From contig CALBYC010000181.1 of the NCBI GenBank assembly GCA_937890135.1, positions 1 through 11,511 of the forward strand: a stretch of 11,511 bases of DNA, given 5' to 3'. Below, piece after piece: positions 1 through 7,874 of this stretch (within the stretch, counting starts at the first letter, position 1; each line of letters begins with the position of its first letter). The translations under genes and the position numbers were made by a program. The notes beneath the pieces were generated by a model. That model did no database searches. It saw only the letters and a program-made list of their open reading frames with translations, and was not told the DNA's origin. The DNA comes from an uncultured Parabacteroides sp. (GTDB lineage: Bacteria; Bacteroidota; Bacteroidia; Bacteroidales; Tannerellaceae).

Positions 1-51
1 AGCATCTGACTGTTAATCAGAGGGTCCTTGGTTCAAGTCCAAGAAGAAGAG
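1..51 (+). tRNA. tRNA-Asn (GTT), 3' part
   Basis: The window opens inside a tRNA gene. The anticodon arm is complete: stem 5-9 pairs with 17-21, and the seven-base loop 10-16 carries anticodon GTT at 12-14, which reads asparagine codons. The variable loop is 22-26. The T arm is stem 27-31 / 39-43 with loop TTCAAGT at 32-38. The 3' acceptor strand is 44-50 with discriminator G at 51. CCA is not encoded, so it must be added after transcription. The D arm and 5' acceptor strand lie outside the window. The gene converges on the flippase gene and has its own terminator hairpin immediately after it. Confidence 0.95.
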
Positions 52-52
52 C

Positions 53-78
53 AAAAGGACGTAACAGCGTCCTTTTTT
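53..78 (+). terminator. Intrinsic terminator after tRNA-Asn, possibly bidirectional
   Basis: A perfect 9-bp stem, 53-61 (AAAAGGACG) with 68-76 (CGTCCTTTT), encloses the six-base loop 62-67. It runs straight into a T tract ending at 78. It starts two bases after the tRNA discriminator base, so it should end tRNA transcription. On the minus strand the same hairpin lies about 45 bases past the flippase stop and ends in four T within the stem, so it may also stop leftward transcription of the glycan genes. Confidence 0.85.
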
Positions 79-122
79 CGTTTATGCACGTTCCCTATCA
101 AGGGCGGCACAAGAGAGTCCGG

Positions 123-1565
123 CTATCTTCTCTTTTTCCACACATATTCCAAACATTCCTTGAACGTGACCGAACCCGACAACCACATCACGGATACATA
201 AAGGAATGCGGCCAGTGCAACCTTGGAAAGAGCCAGCCAATAGATATTTTGAATGGAACAGGTTGCCACATAAGTCACGATCATCACCGCCAAAGAAATG
301 AGTGCATACGAACAAATGTCTTTCATTGCCAGAAGCAATGAAAGGCGGATTTCCCTCCATACAAAATAGTGCCATATAAACAGCCAAAATATATTGACAC
401 CGACATACACGGCCACCATGGTAAATATTCCATACGGATAAAGCAACAACGAAAGAAAAAGCTGGATGACTCCCACACTTACCGTGTTCCACATAAAGAC
501 ATTCGATCTTCCTTTGCTTATCAGGAATTGAGTATAAATAGAAATCACCGGGACGAAGGCTCCGTTAATCGCCAAGAGCTGCAGCAACCGGGCACTTACA
601 ATCCATTTATCCGTGATGGCGATGGTTATTAATTCCGGAGCGACCAAGGAAAGTCCAAACATCGCAGGGAAAGAAATCAAAGAGGTAAAACGCAACATCT
701 TGCGGAAAGCGCGTGTTTGACGTTCTTCTTCTCCATATATTTGGGCAAACAAAGGTTGTGCCACGCTCCCAACCATCCCTGAAATCAAAGAGTACCCCAT
801 ATAGTTCCACTTATTCGCCTGGTTGAATTGCCCAACCTCCCTCTCGGAATAGAAACGCCCCAAGACTACGGAAAAAAGGTTGTTATTGATATGTCCAAAC
901 ATGTTGGTAAACAACAAGCGGCTACTGAACCCTATCATGGGTTTCAAAGGAGAAAAATCGATCTGGAAAGTAGGACGCCAAGGACAAGCGGCCCAAACCA
1001 ATGCTGTCATGACCGATATGTAAATCAATGACTGGGTTGCTATTCCCCAATAGGAAAACCCACAATAAGCCAACAGAATGCCAATAACGCCCGAGATGAA
1101 CAATCCGACAACCGAAGCTTTCGTCCTCTGCTTGACTAACATGTTACGAAACAGATAAGCACTTGGGGCTATGCCTAAGCTTGAGATAAAAAAGCTCAAG
1201 AAACAATAACGGGAAAGAGCGACCAGTTCCGGTTTGTCATAAAAGGCAGCTATCAGGGGGGCAGAAAAAAACAGAATCCAATAAAGCAGGAAACTGACGG
1301 AAACGGAGAACCAGAACACCGCATTGTAATCCTCTCGCTTGACTACCTTCATATTGGCCAAAGCAGCAGTGAACCCGCTCTCTTGAAGAGAGCTCGCCAC
1401 AAAAGAAAAAACAGAGAGCATTCCCACCATCCCATAGTCTGCCGGAGTCAACAACCGGGCAAGGAATATGCCGAATACCAAATTCAGCAACTGCTGCGTA
1501 CCGTTATTGACTAACCCCCAGAATAGACCTTTTGCCGTCTTTTGCTTTAATGTCTCCGCTGCCAT
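123..1565 (-). CDS. Wzx-type oligosaccharide/lipopolysaccharide flippase (MOP superfamily)
   Basis: This encodes a 480-residue, very hydrophobic protein of the family of Wzx/RfbX/WzxC polysaccharide transporters. These proteins move lipid-linked oligosaccharides across the inner membrane. Visible support: an amphipathic N-terminus (LKQKTAKGLFWG) leads into the first helix, followed by the family-typical block LARLLTPADYGMVGM at about residues 35-49 and a series of roughly a dozen or more hydrophobic segments. The C-terminus is basic (KKRR). Length is normal for the family. The ATG at 1565 gives the usual N-terminus. No good Shine-Dalgarno site lies at the right distance; AGGAG motifs at about 1601-1614 sit near an out-of-frame ATG instead. 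It follows the sugar oxidase gene by 49 bases and is probably the last gene of the metG-aminotransferase-oxidase unit. The transported substrate cannot be read from sequence, but the neighbours suggest a glycan containing a 3-amino sugar. No glycosyltransferase or polymerase gene is seen in the window. Confidence 0.9.
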   Translation of the reverse strand: MAAETLKQKTAKGLFWGLVNNGTQQLLNLVFGIFLARLLTPADYGMVGMLSVFSFVASSLQESGFTAALANMKVVKREDYNAVFWFSVSVSFLLYWILFFSAPLIAAFYDKPELVALSRYCFLSFFISSLGIAPSAYLFRNMLVKQRTKASVVGLFISGVIGILLAYCGFSYWGIATQSLIYISVMTALVWAACPWRPTFQIDFSPLKPMIGFSSRLLFTNMFGHINNNLFSVVLGRFYSEREVGQFNQANKWNYMGYSLISGMVGSVAQPLFAQIYGEEERQTRAFRKMLRFTSLISFPAMFGLSLVAPELITIAITDKWIVSARLLQLLAINGAFVPVISIYTQFLISKGRSNVFMWNTVSVGVIQLFLSLLLYPYGIFTMVAVYVGVNIFWLFIWHYFVWREIRLSLLLAMKDICSYALISLAVMIVTYVATCSIQNIYWLALSKVALAAFLYVSVMWLSGSVTFKECLEYVWKKRR

Positions 1566-1614
1566 CTTTACCGACCGATACCATGACTTTCAAACCCATA
1601 CTCCTTTTTCTCCT

Positions 1615-2646
1615 TCAGGCATTCTTGCAAGCGTAAATACGTTCTATCATATCCACGACTTTCAAACCTTCCATCGCATTGGTGGTAATAGATTCCCCGT
1701 CGGCGGCATCGCTCAGCACTTCCACCACATTACGGATAACGAAGTTATGGTTCTGAGCCGACCCTTTGTACGGCCCATAATCATTCCCGGGGTTTGTCGG
1801 AGCCAACTGCGGCATTTCATAATCTCTGATGTGACAATACTCGACCTCGTTCATGTATTGCCCGCCTATCTTTATACTGCCGTTTTCTGCAACAACCAAT
1901 AAGCTGCTCTCCAAATTTTTGTCCCATACGCTGGTCGAATAGTTCAAGCAGCCCATGCCTCCATTCACGAAATCGAATGTGACCAAACCCGAGTCTTCGA
2001 AGTCTGTCAACCCATCATGGTTGAAATCAGCAAAACGGGCCACGATGTGGCAGATGTCGCCAAACAGCCAATACATGATATCTATAAAATGAGAAAACTG
2101 CGTGAACAACGTTCCTCCATCCAATTGAGAATTTCCATGCCAACCACCAGGTTTATAATAGCGCTCGTCCCGATTCCAATAGCAATTAACCTGCACCATA
2201 TATATTTTCCCCAATCTGCCTGATTCCACCATCTTTTTTATCCAAACAGAAGGTGGGGAATAACGATTCTGCATCACACAAAACACCCGCTTTTGATAAT
2301 AAAGTGAAGCATAAACCACCTTTTCCGCATCTTGCCGAGTCAACGCCATTGGCTTCTCTATTACCACATGATGCCCGGTCTCCATGGCACGAATAGCAAT
2401 TTGGGCATGAAGGCCATTCGGAACGCATATATTGACCACATCTATGATTAAGCCCGACTGCAACAAATCCTCCAAAGAACGGAAAAAAGGGACATCATAA
2501 GCTTCAATGCCCAACTCTTCTTTCGGACGAATGTCACAAATAGCTACTAATACTGCGCCTTCGTCCCTCCGTATCATCTCGGCATGACGTTTTCCGATAT
2601 GTCCCGCCCCCACAACCGCAAAGCGAATCTTTTTTCTATTTCCCAT
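1615..2646 (-). CDS. Gfo/Idh/MocA oxidoreductase, WbpB/WlbA-like sugar-nucleotide oxidase
   Basis: This encodes a 343-residue NAD(P)-dependent oxidoreductase. An N-terminal Rossmann fold shows GAGHIG at 13-18 after a beta strand and the family EKP motif at 97-99. The C-terminal substrate domain has the block GKIYMVQ then WNRD near 146-160, LDGG at 175-178 and a conserved H186. These blocks resemble WbpB/WlbA, which oxidises UDP-GlcNAc-uronate at C3 before transamination. The neighbouring WbpE-like aminotransferase supports this reading, so the pair would make a UDP-3-amino-sugar uronate. A UDP-GlcNAc dehydrogenase (WbpA) and an acetyltransferase (WbpD) are absent from the window. The start chosen is ATG at 2646, which overlaps the aminotransferase stop by 11 bases. 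An in-frame TTG at 2664 would add six residues but is a poorer start. Family is certain; the exact substrate is inferred. Confidence 0.88.
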   Translation of the reverse strand: MGNRKKIRFAVVGAGHIGKRHAEMIRRDEGAVLVAICDIRPKEELGIEAYDVPFFRSLEDLLQSGLIIDVVNICVPNGLHAQIAIRAMETGHHVVIEKPMALTRQDAEKVVYASLYYQKRVFCVMQNRYSPPSVWIKKMVESGRLGKIYMVQVNCYWNRDERYYKPGGWHGNSQLDGGTLFTQFSHFIDIMYWLFGDICHIVARFADFNHDGLTDFEDSGLVTFDFVNGGMGCLNYSTSVWDKNLESSLLVVAENGSIKIGGQYMNEVEYCHIRDYEMPQLAPTNPGNDYGPYKGSAQNHNFVIRNVVEVLSDAADGESITTNAMEGLKVVDMIERIYACKNA

Positions 2647-3763
2647 AACTACAAACTGTTTCAATCAAATAATCTATCTCATCGTCGGTCATTTCTGTAT
2701 GAATAGGCAGGGATAAAACGGAAGTCACCAAATGCTCCGAAACGTTCAAAGAAGAGCCGTTACGAGAAAATCCATAAAATGCAGGCTGTTTATGCAACGG
2801 TATCGGATAATAGACCATCGAAGGGATGCCTTTGCTTTTCAAATATTGCTGCAAATCATCACGCCGATTACCAGCCACTTGAAGCGTATATTGATGGTAA
2901 ACGTGCGTTGAATAAGGGGCTTGATAAGGAATCGTCCACCTTTCGTCATTGCCAAACGCCTCGTCATATCGCCTTGCTACTTTCCGTCGGGACGCGGCAA
3001 ACTCTTCCAGATGCGGTAATTTAGCATTCAGGACAGCCGCCTGCAATGTATCCAAACGAGAATTAACCCCGACTATTTTATGCTGGTACTTAACTTGTTG
3101 ACCATGATTAGCCACCATTTTTATCCGTGTGGATAACCAATCGTCCGAGGTCATCAAAGCTCCGCCATCCCCAAAGCAAGCTAATGGTTTTGAAGGGAAA
3201 AAAGAAGTAGTTCCGATTTGTCCGATTGTTCCAGCCTTTAGTCGGTTTCCATCTGAATATATCACTTCAGCTCCTAACGACTGTGCATTGTCCTCTATGA
3301 CGAACAAGTGATTCTGTTCCGCAATCTTGCATACTTCCTCCATATCACAACACTGTCCGAAAAGATGCACCACAATAATAGCGCGAGTTTTCGGCGAAAC
3401 GGCAGATTCGATCTGCCATGGGTTCAGGTTGAATGTCCGTTCATCCACGTCCAGCCAAACCGGAATCAAGCCCAACAAAGCCACCATCTCTGCTGCCGCC
3501 ACATAACTAAATGAAGGAACAATCACCTCATCTCCCGGCTTCAAGCCCAATGACATCAAGGCGACTAGCAAAGCATCGGTTCCATTTCCGCAGGGTACGA
3601 CATGAGGAACATGCATGTATTCCGCCAGATGGGAAGCAAAAGCTCCCACCTGCGGACCATTGATGAATGCCGTTGATTCGACTACCTCTTGCATGGCGGC
3701 ATCTATCTCGGCCTTCAGCCGTGAATATTGCCTGTGCAAGTCAACCATCTGGATAGTACCCAT
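2636..3763 (-). CDS. DegT/DnrJ/EryC1/StrS aminotransferase, WbpE/WlbC-like
   Basis: This encodes a 375-residue PLP-dependent sugar aminotransferase of fold type I. Key sites: the phosphate-binding block GNGTDAL at 59-65, IEDNAQ at 156-161 with D158 expected to contact the pyridinium nitrogen, and SFFPSKPLACFGDGG at 187-201 with K192 as the Schiff-base lysine. VNSRLDTLQAA and YYPIPLHKQPA follow. These blocks match WbpE/WlbC, which transfers an amino group from glutamate to the C3 keto sugar formed by WbpB/WlbA. That gene follows here with an 11-base overlap. The ATG at 3763 lies 4 bases after the metG stop. A GTG at 3781 would overlap metG by 14 bases and add six residues. The metG-side linkage implies co-transcription and probably translational coupling. 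The product is likely a UDP-2-acetamido-3-amino-uronate or related sugar, by inference from family and neighbour. Confidence 0.9.
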   Translation of the reverse strand: MGTIQMVDLHRQYSRLKAEIDAAMQEVVESTAFINGPQVGAFASHLAEYMHVPHVVPCGNGTDALLVALMSLGLKPGDEVIVPSFSYVAAAEMVALLGLIPVWLDVDERTFNLNPWQIESAVSPKTRAIIVVHLFGQCCDMEEVCKIAEQNHLFVIEDNAQSLGAEVIYSDGNRLKAGTIGQIGTTSFFPSKPLACFGDGGALMTSDDWLSTRIKMVANHGQQVKYQHKIVGVNSRLDTLQAAVLNAKLPHLEEFAASRRKVARRYDEAFGNDERWTIPYQAPYSTHVYHQYTLQVAGNRRDDLQQYLKSKGIPSMVYYPIPLHKQPAFYGFSRNGSSLNVSEHLVTSVLSLPIHTEMTDDEIDYLIETVCSYGK

Positions 3764-3767
3764 CGCT

Positions 3768-5807
3768 TTACTTAACTTCACTGCCCGGTTTTACTGCTCT
3801 TTGAGGGGTAATGACCGACAAGTTCCCATCAAAATTTTCAGCAGACAAAATCATGCCTTCTGATACGATTCCTTTCAATTTACGTGGAGCCAGATTGGCG
3901 ATAAAGCAAACCTGCTTGCCCACCAGCTCTTCCGGCTTGTAATAATGAGCTATCCCGGAAACAATGGTACGCTTCTCTAATCCATCATCGATACGGAATT
4001 GCAGCAATTTGTCTGCTTTTGGCACTTTCGTGCATTCCAATACGGTCCCGACACGGATATCCAATTTCGTAAAGTCGTCAAAAGCGACATTTTCCCGGAC
4101 CGGTTTTGCTTTATAGTTAGCTTCTTCGTTCGCTTTTTTGGTAGCTAATAGCTTTTCTACCTGAGTATTGATGACATCATCTTCAATTTTCTCGAATAAC
4201 AACTCTGCCTTGCCCAGTTCATGACCTGCTTCCAAAAGATCTGTCGAACCCAAACGAGCCCATCCTAATGGCTGCACATTCAACATCTTGTTCAATTTCT
4301 CCATGCTGAACGGCAAGAACGGTTCAAAAACAATCGCCAGGTTTGCTGTGATTTGCAAAGCGACGTTCATGATCGTAGCCACACGTTCCATGTCCGTTTT
4401 TGCCAATTTCCAAGGTTCTGTATCTGCCAAGTATTTATTTCCTATGCGGGCCAAATTCATTGCCTCCTTCTGAGCATCACGGAAATGGAATGTATCCAGC
4501 AGACGCTCCACATTTTCCTTGACATTCTCAAAATCTTTCAGTGTCTGGCGGTCATACTCGGTCAATTCTCCGGCAGCAGGGACTTTGCCCTCAAAATATT
4601 TGTTAGTCAACACCAAGGCCCGATTGACGAAGTTTCCTAAAATGGCAACCAATTCATTATTGTTGCGTGCCTGAAAATCCTTCCATGTGAAATCATTGTC
4701 CTTCGTCTCTGGCGCATTGGCAGTCAACACATAACGCAGCACATCTTGCTTGCCAGGCATATCCACCAGATATTCATTCAGCCACACTGCCCAATTGCGA
4801 GAAGTGGAAATTTTATCTCCTTCCAAATTCAAAAATTCATTGGCCGGCACGTTGTCAGGAAGAATGAAAGAGCCCTCGGCCTTTAACATGGATGGGAAAA
4901 CGATGCAATGAAACACGATATTATCCTTGCCGATGAAATGAATCAGACGCGTCTCGGGGTCTTTCCACCATTTTTCCCAACTATCAGGCAACAGCTCTTT
5001 CGTATTGGAAATATACCCGATAGGTGCGTCAAACCAAACATACAGCACTTTGCCTTCTGCTCCTTCCACGGGAACCGGGATGCCCCAATCCAAATCACGG
5101 CTCACCGCACGCGGCTGCAAACCCATGTCGAGCCAACTTTTACACTGCCCATATACATTTGGTTTCCATTCTTTATGTTCATCCAAAATCCAATGGCGCA
5201 AGAACGGTTCCCATTTGTCCAAAGGTAAATACCAATGCTTCGTCTTCCTCATCACCGGCTTACTGCCGCTAATAGCGGATTTAGGATTAATCAAGTCCGT
5301 AGGGCTCAAGGACGTTCCACAAGCTTCACACTGGTCTCCGTATGCATGTTCATTGCCGCAATGGGGACAAGTGCCTATAATGTATCGATCTGCCAAAAAT
5401 TGATGCGCTTCCTCGTCATAATACTGTTCGCTTGTTTTTTCTATGAACTCTCCTTTGTCATACAAAGTACGGAAAAAATCAGAAGCGACCTGACGGTGGA
5501 TTTCAGAAGTCGTACGAGAATAAATATCGAATGAAATACCGAAATCCTCAAACGACTTTTTGATGATGTTATGGTATCTGTCTACCACGTCTTGAGGTGT
5601 TATGCCCTCTTTTCGCGCACGGATGGTGATAGGCACCCCATGTTCGTCCGAACCTCCTATCATGATCACTTCCTCACCCTTCAGGCGTAAATAGCGCGCA
5701 TAAATATCTGCAGGCACATACACACCAGCCAGATGGCCGATATGAACCGGTCCATTTGCATACGGCAAAGCCGTAGTTATTAAAGTTCGCTTAAACTTTT
5801 TTTCCAT
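3768..5807 (-). CDS. metG: Methionyl-tRNA synthetase
   Basis: This encodes a 679-residue class I aminoacyl-tRNA synthetase that charges tRNA-Met in the cytoplasm. The catalytic domain shows HIGH at 22-25. The connective peptide carries a zinc knuckle of four cysteines, C147, C150, C160 and C163. The KMSKS-type loop is KISTS at 332-336. An anticodon-binding helical domain follows. The last 100 or so residues (about 577-679) form a fused EMAPII/Arc1p-like tRNA-binding domain, recognised from DFTKLDIRVG, VSGIA and LAPRKLKGI, which promotes dimerisation and tRNA binding. The length fits the long MetG form. The start is ATG at 5807, with a Bacteroidota -7 box 26 bases upstream. The aminotransferase gene starts 4 bases after the stop, so metG heads a unit with the glycan genes. 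Confidence 0.98.
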   Translation of the reverse strand: MEKKFKRTLITTALPYANGPVHIGHLAGVYVPADIYARYLRLKGEEVIMIGGSDEHGVPITIRARKEGITPQDVVDRYHNIIKKSFEDFGISFDIYSRTTSEIHRQVASDFFRTLYDKGEFIEKTSEQYYDEEAHQFLADRYIIGTCPHCGNEHAYGDQCEACGTSLSPTDLINPKSAISGSKPVMRKTKHWYLPLDKWEPFLRHWILDEHKEWKPNVYGQCKSWLDMGLQPRAVSRDLDWGIPVPVEGAEGKVLYVWFDAPIGYISNTKELLPDSWEKWWKDPETRLIHFIGKDNIVFHCIVFPSMLKAEGSFILPDNVPANEFLNLEGDKISTSRNWAVWLNEYLVDMPGKQDVLRYVLTANAPETKDNDFTWKDFQARNNNELVAILGNFVNRALVLTNKYFEGKVPAAGELTEYDRQTLKDFENVKENVERLLDTFHFRDAQKEAMNLARIGNKYLADTEPWKLAKTDMERVATIMNVALQITANLAIVFEPFLPFSMEKLNKMLNVQPLGWARLGSTDLLEAGHELGKAELLFEKIEDDVINTQVEKLLATKKANEEANYKAKPVRENVAFDDFTKLDIRVGTVLECTKVPKADKLLQFRIDDGLEKRTIVSGIAHYYKPEELVGKQVCFIANLAPRKLKGIVSEGMILSAENFDGNLSVITPQRAVKPGSEVK

Positions 5808-5833
5808 ATCTTGATTTCTTTATTTTCTAAATA

Positions 5834-5841
5834 CAAAGATA
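5834..5841 (-). promoter_or_regulatory. -7 box of a Bacteroidota promoter for metG
   Basis: Read on the minus strand, 5841-5834 is TATCTTTG, an exact match to the Bacteroidota -7 consensus TAnnTTTG. Transcription would start near 5829, leaving a leader of about 20 bases before the metG ATG at 5807. No TTTG or TTG is found at the expected -33 distance, so the call rests on one box. It sits in the only gap of the region (83 bases, 5808-5890), which makes a promoter here reasonable. Confidence 0.5.
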
Positions 5842-5890
5842 ATTATTTATTTGTTTGGGCATAGCGGACGGCTTTTATAATTCAAGCCGC

Positions 5891-6904
5891 CTAAAGCCAA
5901 CGATGTTGCCTATACCATTCTACTACCTCTTCCAGCCCTTTTTCCAATGTGTATAGAGCCTTAAAGTCCAAGTCTTGCCGGATAGGGGTTGTATCACATA
6001 TCCAATTGCGTTGCTTCAGTATCTGGTACTTGTCGGTATTCAATGTCATGCTTTTATGGAACAGTTTGCCAAACCATTCAGATGCCGTACACATAGCATA
6101 CACCAAAGGCAATGGCACACGGAAATGGTGAACGTTCTTACGCTGTTCGACCTTTGCAATCAATGTTGCGAACTCCGTATCCGTATGCACGTCCCCATCC
6201 GCCACAATATATTCCTTATTACGCAACGTCTCCTTTTCCATGGCATCCAAAGCGACACGTGCCAGATCCAAAGCGTAGATAAATGTCAATCGCTGTTCTG
6301 TTTTTCCAACAGCCAAGTCATAGCCGGCCTGTACGCATTTGAACTCTTGCAAATAATCCTCATCAGCTGGACCATAAACTCCTGTCGGGCGAAGAATCAC
6401 ATATGGAAAAGCTTGCTGCCCTTTCACATATTTCTCCGCCAACAATTTGCTTTTCCCATATTCGGTATTAGGATTCTGCGGGTCGTCCAAACGTATCGGC
6501 GTGAAGTTCACTTCATCTCCAGGGCCATACGTGCTCAAGCTGCTCATCAACATAAACTTCTCGATGGAACAGCTCTTTGCCAAAGCGTTTATGAAACGAC
6601 GCGTATTTTCTGCATTCACCTCATAAAACTTTGATTTATCATAAGTCTTGGTTATGCCCGCATTGTGGATTACATAGTCTATATGTCCATTTTCCGCCTC
6701 AAACTCGGTCAACTGCAGAGCTAATTTTCCCTCATCGCTATAATCCAAATAGATAAAATTCGTCTTTTTCTCATCCAAAAAGTCCAGACGGCTGGTTTTT
6801 CGGATGCCTGCCCAGACTTCCATGCCCCTATTCAATGCTTCATTCACCAAATGATGGCCTATAAATCCGCTTGCGCCCGTTATAATTATTCTCTTCCGCT
6901 TCAT
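5891..6904 (-). CDS. NAD-dependent epimerase/dehydratase (extended SDR)
   Basis: This encodes a 337-residue extended short-chain dehydrogenase/reductase. The N-terminal Rossmann motif GASGFIG is at 10-16. A downstream NAG motif is at 81-83. MSSLSTYG at 120-127 provides the serine/threonine of the active site, and Y149xxxK153 is the catalytic pair. RPTGVYGP follows at about 173-180, as in nucleotide-sugar epimerases and 3-beta-HSD-like reductases. The C-terminal third is variable and gives no substrate clue. The ATG at 6904 overlaps the stop of the small membrane protein gene in an ATGA arrangement (6901-6904), so the two are probably translationally coupled. A nucleotide sugar is a plausible substrate given the downstream glycan genes, but the gene is linked to the metal-transport unit, so its role is open. 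Confidence 0.88.
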   Translation of the reverse strand: MKRKRIIITGASGFIGHHLVNEALNRGMEVWAGIRKTSRLDFLDEKKTNFIYLDYSDEGKLALQLTEFEAENGHIDYVIHNAGITKTYDKSKFYEVNAENTRRFINALAKSCSIEKFMLMSSLSTYGPGDEVNFTPIRLDDPQNPNTEYGKSKLLAEKYVKGQQAFPYVILRPTGVYGPADEDYLQEFKCVQAGYDLAVGKTEQRLTFIYALDLARVALDAMEKETLRNKEYIVADGDVHTDTEFATLIAKVEQRKNVHHFRVPLPLVYAMCTASEWFGKLFHKSMTLNTDKYQILKQRNWICDTTPIRQDLDFKALYTLEKGLEEVVEWYRQHRWL

Positions 6905-7128
6905 TTCTTATTGTCTTTTATATAAAACAAATAGTAATACCAAAGTAGCCCGACCCAATTAAGGACAATAATTGTTAGCATCCAAAGCGCCTTCTGCCCC
7001 CGGCTGATGAATGGATTTTGAGAAACGGCCTTGCATCCAAACAAAATGACGGCAACACCCACGATGAAACCCATCTCGGGCAAAGCCATGAAAGCCGGCG
7101 TCATATTCAATAGACTAATCATGTTCAT
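6901..7128 (-). CDS. Small membrane protein with PLDc_N-type domain
   Basis: This encodes a 75-residue protein with two predicted membrane helices, about 12-31 and 47-69, and a lysine-rich tail (KDNKK). The layout (helix, short loop with NPF and a basic stretch, then W49 and G60 in a second helix rich in aromatic residues) resembles the PLDc_N domain found at the N-terminus of cardiolipin synthases. That domain also occurs alone in many Bacteroidota. No phospholipase D catalytic HKD motif is present, so it is not an enzyme by itself. It overlaps the end of the ATPase gene by 14 bases and the epimerase start by 4, so it belongs to the same transcription unit. M3 at 7122 is an alternative start. 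Function unknown. Confidence 0.8.
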   Translation of the reverse strand: MNMISLLNMTPAFMALPEMGFIVGVAVILFGCKAVSQNPFISRGQKALWMLTIIVLNWVGLLWYYYLFYIKDNKK

Positions 7129-7834
7129 GCGTCTTTAAAACCCGGTGCGGTAAATTACCATGTCCTATTAAATCAATCGGACAAGCATATTTTTCCCCTA
7201 ACCAGTCGGCGGATACATTAGAACCGGAATGATAATGCAACGTTTCATTCACACATGCTATATTTTTCACCATTGACAAAACGGTTCCTATGTCATGCGA
7301 CACCAATATGATTGCACTTTCTCGGTTGATTTCCGTCAGCAACTGATAAAATTTGGATTCAAATCGTTTATCCACATACGAGTTCGGTTCATCCAATATC
7401 AACACCCGTGGCCGAGAAACGATGGATCGGCCTAATAATACACGTTGCAACTGTCCTCCGGAAAGCTCTGCAATGGAACGGCGACGCAAATCCGCCAGTC
7501 CCATTTGGTTCACAACCTCGTCGATGCGTTGCAACTGTTCAGGGCGGTAATTACGAAAAAGGGGTTTTTCCGAGGCAAGTCCCGAAGCTATCACCTCTTG
7601 TACGGAAATGGGGAAACGCCTGTCTATATTGCTCATTTGGGGCAAATAACCTATTTTCAGTCTTTCTACAGGCTGGTCATTCTCAAAGAAACGGACAGTT
7701 CCTTCCATAGGCTGCAACAAACCCAATATAACCCTCAAAAGAGTTGTCTTTCCACCTCCATTCGGACCAATTATGCCTAAAAAATCATCTTCCCAAATTG
7801 TCAGAGACTTGTTTGAGTACCACCTTGTGGTCAT
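7115..7834 (-). CDS. Metal (Zn/Mn-type) ABC transporter ATPase, ZnuC-like, intact part of a frameshifted gene
   Basis: The open frame gives 239 residues with a full set of ATPase motifs: Walker A GPNGGGKT at 23-30, Q-loop Q66 in YLPQ, signature LSGGQ at 124-128, Walker B ending LDEP with E149, and switch H180 in LVSHD. The sequence fits the ZnuC/MntB group, which powers uptake of zinc or manganese with a ZnuA-type binding protein; that gene lies just upstream. The first ten residues (MTTRWYSNKS) do not belong to the family. The proper N-terminus is encoded in a different frame from the ATG at 7874, and the two frames are separated by an apparent 2-base loss near 7802-7808. Restored, the protein would be 253 residues, normal for the family. 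If translated from 7834, the product lacks the first beta strand and the A-loop tyrosine that stacks on adenine. The gene may be inactive, or this may be a sequencing error. No permease gene is nearby. Confidence 0.85.
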   Translation of the reverse strand: MTTRWYSNKSLTIWEDDFLGIIGPNGGGKTTLLRVILGLLQPMEGTVRFFENDQPVERLKIGYLPQMSNIDRRFPISVQEVIASGLASEKPLFRNYRPEQLQRIDEVVNQMGLADLRRRSIAELSGGQLQRVLLGRSIVSRPRVLILDEPNSYVDKRFESKFYQLLTEINRESAIILVSHDIGTVLSMVKNIACVNETLHYHSGSNVSADWLGEKYACPIDLIGHGNLPHRVLKTHEHD

Positions 7835-7874
7835 ATCCGGCCGTCACATTTTGCAGTTCTATCAATTTATTCAT
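7785..7874 (-). pseudogene. Displaced 5' end of the ZnuC-like ATPase gene, ending at a premature stop
   Basis: The ATG at 7872-7874 overlaps the lipoprotein stop as ATGA, as expected for coupled genes. It opens a frame reading MNKLIELQNVTAGYDHKVV then LKQVS, the standard N-terminus of this ATPase group, with A-loop Y14. After that the frame is lost (DNLGR) and ends at TGA 7785-7787. Adding one CT to the CTCT run at about 7804-7807 would restore KQVSLTIWEDD and join it to the main open frame. Confidence 0.85.

Noticed and set aside
1..51. tRNA-Asn as an integration site for a mobile element
   Set aside because: No repeat of the tRNA 3' end, integrase, transposase or other mobile-element gene was seen in the window.
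82..492. Minus-strand open frame of 136 codons overlapping the flippase in another frame
   Set aside because: The flippase frame is a recognisable full-length protein. The other frame is cysteine-rich and unstructured in pattern, typical of a shadow frame.
3764..3781. GTG at 3781 as start of the aminotransferase
   Set aside because: The ATG at 3763 lies 4 bases after the metG stop and gives the family-typical N-terminus. The GTG only adds six unrelated residues.
5870..5890. Hairpin near the epimerase stop as a terminator
   Set aside because: A short stem (CGGCTT with AAGCCG, minus strand) exists, but no T tract follows it, so it is not called.
5975..6634. Plus-strand open frame of 219 codons
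   Set aside because: It lies wholly antisense to the SDR epimerase gene, which has all family motifs. The product looks like random composition with no recognisable domain.
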